From Saccharomycopsis fibuligera x Saccharomycopsis cf. fibuligera (lineage: Eukaryota > Ascomycota > Saccharomycetes > Ascoideales > Saccharomycopsidaceae): a stretch of 64,000 nt of DNA. Location of the stretch: the NCBI GenBank assembly GCA_001936135.1, contig CP012810.1, positions 3,224,001 through 3,288,000 of the forward strand, read 5' to 3'. The stretch's first letter is position 1. Each line of letters begins with the position of its first letter. The notes beneath the pieces were generated by a model. It was given only the letters and a program-made list of their open reading frames with translations. It was not told where the DNA came from and did not search any database. A program made the translations under genes and the position numbers. This document shows positions 32,069 through 42,346 of this stretch, piece after piece.

Positions 32069-34087
32069 CTATTTTGTTTTTTCGTCTTCTTCATCGTAAT
32101 CTTCCTCGTCGGTATCAGTATCAATATCTGACCAATCGTCATCTTCATCATCCAAATTTGCACCTTCAACTAATTCTTCTTCATCCTCACTGTCGAAATA
32201 CTCATCATCATTACCATTACTACTAGTGACTGGCTCACCTCTTAATTGTGCCATTGTACCGGCAATAGAGTCTTCATCAGGAGCAGGCACTTCATAAATC
32301 TTTTCATTAACTTTTTCAGTAGGTTCTTTAACTGACATCACTAATGGTATATCCAAGTCGGCGCCGTAATAATCGGCGCTCTTAATAAGTAACCTGAACT
32401 CGTAATTACCTTCTTTTGGTGGTGCTGGTTGAGTAAGTGGCACTTTGAAAGTACCAATGGCAAAATCTTTTCCGTTTTCTTTGAGTGATGCTTTGAACTG
32501 TTCAACAGATAAGGCAAGGTTAGATAGGTCCAAATTTGTAAACACTTCTGGTTGTTCCACTAATTTACCATCTTTTTGTAATGCTAAAAGAGAAATAAAT
32601 GATGAAGCTCTGTTTTCAGCTGGGAAGTATGGTGAGTAAGCTGGTGGCAACCTTGGTTGTTCCTTGACAATCTTGAATGGGTCTTTCAATGTTTCAAAAG
32701 TATCTTCTTCTTCAAGTTTCTTACTGGCAACATCAGCAGCTTTAACAACACCATGGTGTGTTGGTGATTTGACTAAAAGCTTGACAACAATATGGGAAAT
32801 GGAACCAGGAGCAACAACATCTTCACCAGGAACTTTGAATTCAGCCTTCAAAACTTTCAATACTGGAATATTAGCAGCCACAGAAAGAGTTTCTTTCAAA
32901 AGTGCGGTATCTTTAATTCCCAAAGCTTTCTTTTGATCAGCTTCCGACAATGTAAACAATTTACCCAATGTACGCACTGACGATTTTTCCACAGCTTTAG
33001 CATCTACGTTCGGTAATTGTAACAATTGCTGCTTGTTAGTGTTGGACAAAGGAACCGCTTGAATAATACATCTCAATGTGTCAATAGCCACTAATGAAAT
33101 GTCAGTATTACGGAAATGAGCAGCAATATCAATCAATCCATTAATCAAAGTAGGTACTTGCGAAATCACAAACAATTTGTCCTGTTCATTCTCAACAACT
33201 TTACGATTAGTATGAGCCACAAACAAATCAAGGATTTCTTCCCTTGAAAGTTTTGGCAATCCTTCTTTGATTTCTGGGGTCTCGATGATCCATTCCAAAA
33301 TAGTTAATGGGGTCAATAACAGAGTTGGCTTATAATTAATGATTTTTTCAACAAGGATATCAGCAGTTTCCGTTCTAATACCTTTCTTAGTATACGACTT
33401 GACATTGTTCCACCAGTATCTAACAATGAATGGCAACAATACCGCAATAACAAACACATAACCGACCACAAGGAAAGGCCCTTGACTTTCAATCAAAAAT
33501 TTAGGCAATGCAATACCTTGGGTAATAGCCTGGGGACCATCTGGATGACCATATTTTGCAAAGTTTTCTTTAGTGGTGTCATCAGTCAACGCCTTGTATG
33601 CCTTATTAATCAACACGAATGCTTCTTCTGCTTTATTTCTCTCATCGGCACTCAAACTGCTAGAAAGTTTGTCAGGATGGAACTTAATCGACAATTTTCT
33701 GTAATGAGACTTGATTTCTCTATCAGTGGCGCTAGCAGCAACACCCAATATTTCGAAAGGATCAAAAATTGCAGTAGAGGCAACAATCTCCTTATTGGCA
33801 ACATATTTGCCTAATGCAATTAAAAGAGCCCATCCAGCAACTAGGAAAAAATTCTTCCAGTTAAACAATTTGGAGGCTTTGAATTTATTCTGAAACTTTT
33901 TGATAGCTTTCAAATTAGCCGGTTTAAAACTTGACAAGATAGCTCCATTGGTTTGCTTGCTTTCTTTGCTGAACAGAGAGGTCAATGATGAGATGGTGCT
34001 AGGAATCACCAACACACTAACGAGAGTGATGGCGAAATATGGCCATGTCTCGGAATTCTCATCATAATTGTATTTTGCGTTACTCAT
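32069..34087 (-). CDS. SEC63: ER translocon J-protein Sec63, 672 aa
   Basis: Membrane component of the Sec62/63 complex, which recruits the lumenal Hsp70 Kar2 to the Sec61 channel for post-translational import. Likely transmembrane segments lie at about 15-37, 78-96 and 205-228. The lumenal J domain spans about 109-172, from 'DPFEILGVAASATDREIK' to 'INKAYKALTDD', with the essential HPD (137-139). Brl domains occupy the middle. The C-terminus is highly acidic ('DSEDEEELVEG', 'DDEDDDWSDIDTDTDEED'), the part that binds Sec62 in S. cerevisiae. The length matches the 663 aa of the S. cerevisiae protein. Confidence 0.97.
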   Translation of the reverse strand: MSNAKYNYDENSETWPYFAITLVSVLVIPSTISSLTSLFSKESKQTNGAILSSFKPANLKAIKKFQNKFKASKLFNWKNFFLVAGWALLIALGKYVANKEIVASTAIFDPFEILGVAASATDREIKSHYRKLSIKFHPDKLSSSLSADERNKAEEAFVLINKAYKALTDDTTKENFAKYGHPDGPQAITQGIALPKFLIESQGPFLVVGYVFVIAVLLPFIVRYWWNNVKSYTKKGIRTETADILVEKIINYKPTLLLTPLTILEWIIETPEIKEGLPKLSREEILDLFVAHTNRKVVENEQDKLFVISQVPTLINGLIDIAAHFRNTDISLVAIDTLRCIIQAVPLSNTNKQQLLQLPNVDAKAVEKSSVRTLGKLFTLSEADQKKALGIKDTALLKETLSVAANIPVLKVLKAEFKVPGEDVVAPGSISHIVVKLLVKSPTHHGVVKAADVASKKLEEEDTFETLKDPFKIVKEQPRLPPAYSPYFPAENRASSFISLLALQKDGKLVEQPEVFTNLDLSNLALSVEQFKASLKENGKDFAIGTFKVPLTQPAPPKEGNYEFRLLIKSADYYGADLDIPLVMSVKEPTEKVNEKIYEVPAPDEDSIAGTMAQLRGEPVTSSNGNDDEYFDSEDEEELVEGANLDDEDDDWSDIDTDTDEEDYDEEDEKTK

Positions 34088-34669
34088 GATTTCAGCTGTA
34101 TTGAGATTGACTTCTTTTGAGTGGGAGAAGAAGAAGGCGCACTAGCTGGTTGAAAGGTGATGAGGAACAGGGGACTTGGTGATGATGGAAAGAAGCGTCT
34201 CGTTTTTTGACTATGCTTCTTTGGCTCTTTTAAATTTCGGTATTTCATTTTCGTTTTCTTTTTCTTTTTCGTTTTCTGTCTTTTTCCTTCGCGCAGCGGC
34301 AAATGAAAGACACGTACATGGCAAAGGTCCGCTGCCGTCGTTTGTTCCGTTTCAGCGGGGATACTTCATTAGTATTTCCACAGCTATGTAGCTTTACACA
34401 CAAGATATTGTGATTTTACAATATTATCATGTGAACATTGAGCTAACTACAAATGCTTCTTCGTCTTCTAGTCATGCATTATCATTACATGGGTTTATAA
34501 ATAAAAGGCAACAATTAAGAGAATATAGGAAAGTGTATCACAACGGATAAAAGACAACTTCAGCAAGAAAATTGCAAAATATTTTAATAAAATAAACGAA
34601 AAAAGAAAGAAAGAAAATTCATAAAAAACAAACAATTTGTATAATATTAATCTAAAAACTAACATACAA
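34088..34669. other. Spacer between GDB1 and SEC63
   Basis: 582 bp; the right side is the SEC63 promoter and the left side the GDB1 3' region. A TTTTCG-rich run (34247-34285) stands out. No gene is recognised. Confidence 0.6.
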
Positions 34670-37600
34670 CTAAACTCGCTGCGTTTTGATGTAAAAATCA
34701 AAGTACAAGTCAATTAAACAGCCAGAACTCCATGCTTGAGTAGGAGACGAGTCATTACAGAATTCTCCATCTTTATTAGTGAGCTCGGTCAAACCTTTCC
34801 ACGGACTTTCAATTATCCATTTTTTATGTCCATCTAATTTCGACATTAATGTTCTGTACAACTGCTCACGAATTCTTTGATCGTTATGGTCTTCTTTGTT
34901 AACAATGTCTTCTTTATGGAAATAGAAATGCGCATATGCTCTTAAAAAGTAACCAGTCAACCAAACCCATTCAGGTCCTTGATGATAGTTTCTACCCTTT
35001 GATGTGGCAAAATCTGTACTGTCTTCTGAATTGTTATAATATGGTCTATAATTGTAATCTGAAGGATCAAGGGTTCTCATGCCTACTGGTCCACGAATAA
35101 CCTCATCGGCCAAATTCAATGCTTCAACAGCATACTTTGGGGTAAATAATTCAGGAGCAACTGTCATGGCAATGGCAAAGTTTGGTCTCAATTGATAATC
35201 TTCATATTCTTTACCTGATCGGTACAAGTCCTTGTAAATTCCTCTTCTATTAACAATTGATGAATTAACATCAAACTTAGAGTCGTCCTCAGGATCCCTA
35301 GGAATATAGTACGCTTTCTCAAAATTATTAGCAACTAATTTCTCCCAATCTTCAAAATTAATTTCCTCGCCATGCTGATTAGTAACCACATCGTAAGGAA
35401 ATGTACCTTCCTTTCTCAAACTATTGACAAACCTCAACCCACTTTTAAGAAGGCCGCTTATCTCAACAGCAGCCCCATCCCTTGGGGTTCCTGGAAAACC
35501 TTTACTCCCCGCCTTTTCACTTTCACCCATTTTATCCATCCATGTACCGCAATTAAGCTGTGAGCCTCCAAAGACTAAACCGTTGTCCCAGTCAACCTCG
35601 ATTTTGATTTTGAAGCCTTCATCCTTCATTTGTCTGTCTAAGTTAGGCCCTGCATTTGCCTCTTTAAAATCAAGCCCCTTAGCATGACGAGCAAAAATTT
35701 CATAAATAATCTCTTTTATGGAGCTCTCATAACTAAAAGCTTTTGGATCATTGTACGGAATATATGTGTCATCAAGCGGAAATCTTCTCTTGACTTTTGC
35801 ATCCAACAATTTTTTTCCGTCCGGAACTATTTCAACATAGTCTTGAACAGATTGTATCCAAAGCCAAGTAGCATCTCTTGCATTGTATCTTGGGTTCCTC
35901 GTGCTATCTATCAAGTTTGGAATTAAGCCGTGTTTCAACGTCGAGGCCGCGGCAAGAATATGCAGTTTTGCATCATCATATCTTCCTGTGGCTAGCAAGA
36001 GACCTCTCAATGCAATAAAAATATCTCTTCCCCAGCATCTCATATAATCATAACTAAAATGTGGCAAACCCGCAGCCATACTTGGGCCCGGCTCAAAAGC
36101 ATTAAGTGATGCGGACCTGTTATATCCAATCATTTGTATAGATGTCAAACCAAGATTTTGAACAAATAAGTTGCCACTTTGAAATAATGGAGATAGCAAC
36201 GTCAAAGCTCTATATCTGCAGGCTTCATATGCAATCCCAATAACCAAAGCAAAATAGCGAGGGCGCAAAAAGAAGGGAACATCTTTTATCGCATTTATTC
36301 TTGAAGACAACCAATTGTGAAATTTATCAACCCCAGGGCTCTGAGTTAACTTATATAATCGATTTCCAATGTATTCCAATGCCCAAGTACCGTCTCGGAA
36401 GTTTTTGCTTATAGGATGAGCTAAATCATTTTCTTTAATCACATCTGAAAGGGCAGTTATCCAACCTTGTAGCCCTGCATAAACCAAGTGGCCATAGCCT
36501 GGTATGTTATAGACTCCATCTCTACCGGCGCTAACATCTCTTTCTTCGGACTCGCACTTATAGAGTAAAGCATTTAAATCATAAAAATTCAACTGATTTG
36601 CTGCCTCGATTGCTCCAGATTGAATGTGTTTATCAAACTCATCATTAATTCCAACATATTGAGTTTCAAAAATTGCAATACTACCTCTTGGAAAATATTC
36701 TGGTAACGATACAACACTCTTGTTTGTATTTTCATTGTATTCAATCTTGACGTTTTCAATTTCATCAACAGACACGGGAATAGATTCAATGTAAGATTCA
36801 GATTCCTTTGGTTCTCCAGTCTTCTTCAATGAATAGGCAAACTTGGGTTCTGCTTTGCTTCCATTCAATGTAATTGGAGCCAATTTTTGATCGTCATCGC
36901 CTTCATAAAACTTTGTTCTTGCAATCAAGAACCATCCATAACCAGTTCTAGCATTAACACGATGTAGAGTTATATATTGGCCTTCATGGTGGACATGCAT
37001 TTCATGGTCTTGCCAATATTTACTTTCTCTTGACAAATCGTCTCTTATTTTATACAACTTGCTCTTCACCTCTCCAATACCTTTTCCATAAGTGTACTGT
37101 CTCTTTTCATTGACCACATCGAGAAGATATGGGTAGCACTCATCATAGCCAAGCACAGACCCAACTGCGCATGCACATAAAGAAACCAAAGCAGCATTTG
37201 GTAAAGTATCTTCAATTGTTCTCTTTTGAAAAGGGGTTTCGTTATCATGAGTACAGTCCATGAAAAGAGCATGAGGCTCTTGATAAGTGAGTAATCTTGG
37301 GATATCAATTTCTGAAGCTTTGTCTAAATGGATAGATTGTTCCTCAGAAAGTTTTAAGTTTTTATCTGAACTAGCTGGGTATGCGAATTCGTCCAACGGG
37401 AGCCACTTGAACGATCCAATAGGTCTTCCAGCATGTCTATGAACAAGCCGAGATAATTCCTCTTCGGACCAAGCTTGCATAGCTTCTCTCACTAAAGTGC
37501 AGAGCCCTAATCTTTCAACAAAAAGTCTATCCAATGATTCGCCGCCTGAGAATAGCTCAGCAACAATATATAAATTAGGGTTAGCTTCTCTTGCAGCATC

Positions 37601-39253
37601 AATTAAACGTTCGCCAACATGAATTGGGGTTGAATGACAATTATCAATTCTAAATCCATCAAAGATTGTAGCACATAGTTTTGTGTATTTGGTCATTCTT
37701 TCCCATAAGTATGGTGAATCTTGAGGACCTGAACCATACCTTAGCTTGACGCAATCTCCCCAAACAATAACTTCTCTTCTCAAGTAAGCTTTAGATTTGT
37801 TAGACGCAAAATCAACCAACGGATTACCATTCCATACCCAACCATTATTGGCTAAAGCAATATCGTCGTTTGTGTTATTATCCTTGAATCGAGTGAAATA
37901 AGGTTCTGTGAGAGGATCTTTTGAGGTGATTTTGCCTAATTTAGGACCATGGCTATCAATTCTAAGATATTTAATTCTATTGAAAAGCTGCTCCAAGATA
38001 ATTGCAGTATCTTCATCAAATGCCTTGTAGAGGGGTAAATTGATTTCATCCAAAATTTTATCTGCTTCATCAGTAATTGAATCAATGGAAGGATTACTTT
38101 GGCCAAATTTCTGCTGCAAATATGAAAAAACAACACTAGCGAATTTATCAATTTCAACAGTGTTTGAATATCTGCCAGCTAACCCAAACCCGTTTTTTGT
38201 AGCATATTTAACCGTGAACTTAGCCAATTCTGGTAAGGATTGCAATTGGGCATCATTTAACTCAACAAAAGTGATATTGTTCCAATTTTTTTGCAAATAA
38301 GATCTGAGTTGCTGGATAATAGCTCTAATATTTACCACATAAAATTCCCATAATTTGAGAGGGCTTAACACATGGTCTTTTATCCCGTCCATTATTTTCA
38401 ACAAATCATCAATATTATTCAATTCGTCGGGATAGCCCAAAGATTTTAGCTTTGAAGAAAAATCTAACAAGGCAGCGTCTAGTTCTATAGCAGCGGTTAA
38501 ATGAGGGGCAGTTTTGTGTGAGTATCCCACGTCAGGATGGTCGCGCAACCATTGAGAATTATGAGCGGTATGGTTCCAAACAATATCAGTGAGAGACAAT
38601 AATCCATATTTGGTCTTCATTCTCTTGACGAGATCTCCTACTTGATCAGCATTGTCAAACAAATCAGGATCGAATGATAGCTGATCATAAATAGAGTACG
38701 GGGAATTCGACTCTCCCCTATGCTGCAAGGGGGTAAAGTGGATCATATTGTAGCCCTTATTCAGAATCTCTTCAAAGATATTGTCCCAATTCTCTAAAGG
38801 CCCCATCCATTTTGAAACCACTGTTTGAATAGAGATGGAGTTGAGAGGTAGATGGACATTATTGATCTCCAAAGAAGGCTGGACAACAAAGTAGAATTTC
38901 CTAGTGGTTGTTATCTGCTCCGTTTCATTTGCGCGATAAGACGCAAAATAGGAATAGACGCCAGGCTTGTAAAATATCAAGGGTAGAGAAATATCCTCAT
39001 GAAAAGAGTTGCTAATTGGGTGCTTGTAGAACTTGTCTCTTTTGAAAGGCGTCTTGCTATCTGGAGGCAAATTCGACCAAATTATCCCATCTCTGGTGAC
39101 GGCAGAGGCAGCAGAAATCACCAAAGTGAGCTTGAAGATCGGGTCTTTGTAGCCGGAGGCGGTATCAAAGGGGTAGGAGTTCAAGAGGAGAATGCCTTTG
39201 CCTGGGGCGTCTGGCTCTCCGGTGTCAGTCAATTTCAAGAGTGTTTCCTTCAT
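34670..39253 (-). CDS. GDB1: Glycogen debranching enzyme, 1527 aa
   Basis: Bifunctional enzyme with 4-alpha-glucanotransferase (N-terminal half) and amylo-1,6-glucosidase (C-terminal half) activities, acting on glycogen in the cytosol. The N-terminus 'MKETLLKLTDTGEPDAPGKG' matches the yeast family start. The transferase active-site segment 'DGFRIDNCHSTP' lies near residue 535, with 'IVAELFSGGE' after it. The glucosidase half has 'PHFSYDYMRCWGRDIFIALRG', 'DATWLWIQ' and 'GTWMDKMGESE'. The length is close to the 1536 aa of S. cerevisiae Gdb1. The frame is open 32 codons upstream to a TTG at 39349, but homology and the ATG at 39253 decide the start. bZIP-type sites lie upstream. Confidence 0.97.
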   Translation of the reverse strand: MKETLLKLTDTGEPDAPGKGILLLNSYPFDTASGYKDPIFKLTLVISAASAVTRDGIIWSNLPPDSKTPFKRDKFYKHPISNSFHEDISLPLIFYKPGVYSYFASYRANETEQITTTRKFYFVVQPSLEINNVHLPLNSISIQTVVSKWMGPLENWDNIFEEILNKGYNMIHFTPLQHRGESNSPYSIYDQLSFDPDLFDNADQVGDLVKRMKTKYGLLSLTDIVWNHTAHNSQWLRDHPDVGYSHKTAPHLTAAIELDAALLDFSSKLKSLGYPDELNNIDDLLKIMDGIKDHVLSPLKLWEFYVVNIRAIIQQLRSYLQKNWNNITFVELNDAQLQSLPELAKFTVKYATKNGFGLAGRYSNTVEIDKFASVVFSYLQQKFGQSNPSIDSITDEADKILDEINLPLYKAFDEDTAIILEQLFNRIKYLRIDSHGPKLGKITSKDPLTEPYFTRFKDNNTNDDIALANNGWVWNGNPLVDFASNKSKAYLRREVIVWGDCVKLRYGSGPQDSPYLWERMTKYTKLCATIFDGFRIDNCHSTPIHVGERLIDAAREANPNLYIVAELFSGGESLDRLFVERLGLCTLVREAMQAWSEEELSRLVHRHAGRPIGSFKWLPLDEFAYPASSDKNLKLSEEQSIHLDKASEIDIPRLLTYQEPHALFMDCTHDNETPFQKRTIEDTLPNAALVSLCACAVGSVLGYDECYPYLLDVVNEKRQYTYGKGIGEVKSKLYKIRDDLSRESKYWQDHEMHVHHEGQYITLHRVNARTGYGWFLIARTKFYEGDDDQKLAPITLNGSKAEPKFAYSLKKTGEPKESESYIESIPVSVDEIENVKIEYNENTNKSVVSLPEYFPRGSIAIFETQYVGINDEFDKHIQSGAIEAANQLNFYDLNALLYKCESEERDVSAGRDGVYNIPGYGHLVYAGLQGWITALSDVIKENDLAHPISKNFRDGTWALEYIGNRLYKLTQSPGVDKFHNWLSSRINAIKDVPFFLRPRYFALVIGIAYEACRYRALTLLSPLFQSGNLFVQNLGLTSIQMIGYNRSASLNAFEPGPSMAAGLPHFSYDYMRCWGRDIFIALRGLLLATGRYDDAKLHILAAASTLKHGLIPNLIDSTRNPRYNARDATWLWIQSVQDYVEIVPDGKKLLDAKVKRRFPLDDTYIPYNDPKAFSYESSIKEIIYEIFARHAKGLDFKEANAGPNLDRQMKDEGFKIKIEVDWDNGLVFGGSQLNCGTWMDKMGESEKAGSKGFPGTPRDGAAVEISGLLKSGLRFVNSLRKEGTFPYDVVTNQHGEEINFEDWEKLVANNFEKAYYIPRDPEDDSKFDVNSSIVNRRGIYKDLYRSGKEYEDYQLRPNFAIAMTVAPELFTPKYAVEALNLADEVIRGPVGMRTLDPSDYNYRPYYNNSEDSTDFATSKGRNYHQGPEWVWLTGYFLRAYAHFYFHKEDIVNKEDHNDQRIREQLYRTLMSKLDGHKKWIIESPWKGLTELTNKDGEFCNDSSPTQAWSSGCLIDLYFDFYIKTQRV

Positions 39254-40384
39254 GGCGGGGTGAGTGTTCAAATAATGAGTGAGTGAGTGGATGATGATGA
39301 TATCTATCTGCTTAGCGCTGAGGACAGATAAAGAGGAAAAGAAGAGCAACGATGGTTATATACATCGGATGGCAGGCCGACCGCTGACACAAATCCCTAC
39401 CTACGCTACCTACCCAGTCTACGTTGTCCATGGATGGGCATCAGTGAAGCTCCAAAGACCCCCGCGCGGCTACCACTGCACGTGTTGTGCAGCCTATTAA
39501 TAAATCAGATAATAACCCCAAAGAAGCCCCCGTCTTTTGCCGGAACTGCCATTGATGGTAAACTCACTAATGATACAAATTACTACTATGGTGTCACACG
39601 TCACTGATACGTGACGAAGCTACTGAGGTCCCGAAATGACTTCAGCTATCGAGGGCACTTCAAGTTGAGTAGCTGAGTGACACCCAGTACCCCGGATTGC
39701 AGTTGACGTTGACGTCTATTATGGAGACAGATCTTTATCTTCCCATTACTACAGCGGACTGCTATTGAACAACATCGAAGCTTGCGTAATTTGAACAACA
39801 GTGACGAATTGTGTCGATCTACCAAAGCACACGAGAGTCATTGTAGAACTCCATAGTTCTTTGTAGAACGTCTCCGGCTCTATTGACGTAGTGGCGTCGG
39901 TTGCTGAAATTGACAGAATGCGTTGTTACATCACACGAAAATGGTGGGGAGCAGCCGCACTTGTCTAGCATGCAATTAGATGTTACAGCGGCAGCGCTGA
40001 TGACTTAATGTCTTATGTCTTACGGATAGCACACCAATTAATGGTTAGAGAACTTGTGCTATTTGCTGTAGAACCATACAAAAATGAAGCATAAGTGCTT
40101 ACTTGGTAATCATCAGTCAGTGTCTGCATCTTCGAGAAGCCCTAGAGATCTGCGATGGCCAGTCTGCATGAGGCCGTCTCAGACACAGCCAATCAGCTTT
40201 ACGATCCAACGCAGGCCACAATTAGTGAATTGATGGCGGGTGTTTGCAAAACAAGACGAAAAAGAAAATAGCAGAAAAATAAAATAGCAATATTGATTAG
40301 GTTGTTTATATTAAGAATAATTATTGGTTTTATTGTATATAGCGAAGGAAACAAAAAGACTGTTACACTAAGAACCAACCTGGC
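39254..40384. other. 1.1 kb GDB1 promoter region
   Basis: It separates the GDB1 start from the IFRD-family gene's stop, both on the minus strand. It is GC-richer than average, with several TGACG/CGTCA words. No gene is seen. Confidence 0.6.
39599..39717 (-). promoter_or_regulatory. Cluster of CRE/ATF-like bZIP sites upstream of GDB1
   Basis: CGTCACtgatacGTGACG (39599-39616) is a perfect 6-bp inverted pair with a 6-bp spacer. About 90 bp further, TTGACGTTGACGTC (near 39704-39717) contains TTGACGT and TGACGTC. TGACGTCA is the core bound by Sko1/Aca1/Cst6-type bZIP factors in yeasts. The cluster is 350-460 bp before the GDB1 ATG. No binding is shown. Confidence 0.45.
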
Positions 40385-41815
40385 CTATTCAGCCAATCCT
40401 AACTCGTGCTCCTTTTGAAGTCTGGCCTTGTTAATGGCAATATCCTTCTTCTTTTTATTCACCTTTGTTTGTGGATTAAACCCGTGCTCTTGGGTCACTT
40501 GTATATTATCACTTTCACCGTAACCGCTGCTAAACTTGCTGTCTGTATCATCACGCTCTTCTCTTACAAGCGCTAAAAGATCAGTATCATTCAACATATG
40601 CAGAGATAAACTGCCGCCAAAAATCCATCTCAAATGATTCACTCTCGGAAGGTGGTCCCAATCAAAAATCTGAATTTTTTCTCTTTTAGAAAGCGTCACA
40701 GCACCCAAAACAGGTCTGGAATGGCCATTCTCCACTGCATCATTTCTAGCATTCACAGAGAAATTGTGCTCCACGCTATTCGAGATATCTCTGAATGCCA
40801 CATGGAGCTGTTTCTTGTCTGTCTTGGACAACTTTTTGGAGGATTCTTTTGTAAGGGTGTTCAAAGTGTCCAAGATTTCATCTTTTTCGTAATATGGGGT
40901 ATCCTCATCAAAATCTGGGTCGTATTTGTACCGTTGGAAGCACTGTGCTATCAAAACCCCAGCAGGAATGGCTATTCTTGGATTGCTATCATTCAAATAT
41001 AGCACTATACTTGGAATTAAAGCTTCAATATTCTCATTCAACTCAACCGTATCTGTGATCAATGATAGCAATATACTAAGACCATTCAAGACTGCCACTG
41101 TAGGTTTCACTTCATCTGATTTCTTCTCAATTTTGCTTGACCATTTCTCCAAAAACGAAAGCCAAGTATTTATCTCATTATCAATGTCTCCCACATGAGA
41201 TCCTGCGTTGAGTGCCAAATAAAGAGTAAAGTAGCCAACCACCAAGTATGCTCTTGTCTGGGGAGAATTGTTTTCATCGTCTCTAATCTTCTTGTTAATC
41301 AAGTCAAATAGTTCAGTAGAAATGACGGACCCATAATCCTCGACAAACAAAATGGCAACGGCTATCAAAGTCTTGAACACAAAAAAGAACTCTATATCCG
41401 ATCTTGACTCTTTTAAAGACTTGATCAAAATCTCAACTTCTTTATCACTAATGGAAGACTTGTTGGTATCCTCCGAGGCATAATAGACAAAAATATCTTG
41501 CAAAAGCTTTTCTCTGGACTGTGTTGTCACTTTAGTTCTGTTATTGAGCAAAGAGTCAATCTTCTCAGCAATTGAGGCAGTCTCAAGTTTACCGCCGCCC
41601 TTCTGCTCATGAGATGAGCTGCCGCCCCCGCCAGACTTGCCAGCAGAAGTAGCGCCAGTAGACTTGGAAGAAGTGCTTTTCACGTCTAGGATAGGAGCGT
41701 AGTTGGCGGCATAATTCTCGTCATAAACAACTTTGTAATCATCGGGAAGGAAAACGTATAACTCATCCACTGGGCAAGCCAAAGTGTCCAATGTAGATGC
41801 TTTGAATGAGGACAT
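40385..41815 (-). CDS. IFRD-family (interferon-related developmental regulator-like) protein, 476 aa
   Basis: Armadillo-like helical protein. The segment 'SIAEKIDSLLNNRTKVTTQSREKLLQDIF' resembles the start of the IFRD domain. A helical body follows, and near residues 385-420 'SKREKIQIFDWDHLPRVNHLRWIFGGSLSLH' fits the C-terminal conserved IFRD region. In mammals IFRD proteins bind ribosomes and affect translation; that role here is only an inference. There is a Gly/Ser-rich stretch ('GGGGSSS') near residue 62 and a basic tail 'VNKKKKDIAINKARLQ'. The ATG at 41815 is used; the frame above it extends 13 codons to a TTG. Confidence 0.65.
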   Translation of the reverse strand: MSSFKASTLDTLACPVDELYVFLPDDYKVVYDENYAANYAPILDVKSTSSKSTGATSAGKSGGGGSSSHEQKGGGKLETASIAEKIDSLLNNRTKVTTQSREKLLQDIFVYYASEDTNKSSISDKEVEILIKSLKESRSDIEFFFVFKTLIAVAILFVEDYGSVISTELFDLINKKIRDDENNSPQTRAYLVVGYFTLYLALNAGSHVGDIDNEINTWLSFLEKWSSKIEKKSDEVKPTVAVLNGLSILLSLITDTVELNENIEALIPSIVLYLNDSNPRIAIPAGVLIAQCFQRYKYDPDFDEDTPYYEKDEILDTLNTLTKESSKKLSKTDKKQLHVAFRDISNSVEHNFSVNARNDAVENGHSRPVLGAVTLSKREKIQIFDWDHLPRVNHLRWIFGGSLSLHMLNDTDLLALVREERDDTDSKFSSGYGESDNIQVTQEHGFNPQTKVNKKKKDIAINKARLQKEHELGLAE

Positions 41816-42346
41816 AATTAAGAGGATGTTGCTGCTATTTTGTACTCTTATCAATAGATGTGTTTTTGATTATCAGTAAAGTAGGAAAAATAGAAAAAAT
41901 TGAAAGTAATTGTTAAGCAAGTATAGTATTTGCAGCAACAAAATCTAGTAAACTGGAGTGGCAAATAAAACTGAGTTTAGTTTCCGGTTTGCGAGTACGA
42001 TGTCCTCGAGTACTTATATGGCTGGATAGCTTTGGCGGTGGTCCGCAAACTGCAATAATTTTATCTCTCGAGACCCTCCGCTGCTAGCCGCTCCGCTTAG
42101 TAAAACGCAGCCACTGCACTCGCGGCGTGACATCCAGATGATCACCGCGAGTTGCATATGATAACAAATCACTACAAATCACAAACACACAAGATGCCGT
42201 TATCTTAGCGTATTGCACTGTGTGTGAAATTTACAGTAAACCGAATTCACTAATCTTACAGAGGAAGAATTTTTCATGATGCCATAATCATAACTAATAA
42301 TTATATTTCGAAATGAAACAAGTTTTCAATTGCGACATACGACTAC
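41816..42346. other. Spacer between SKI3 and IFRD-family gene
   Basis: 531 bp, the promoter side of the IFRD-family gene and the 3' side of SKI3. A GC-richer patch lies at 42040-42140. No gene or clear motif is seen. Confidence 0.6.
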
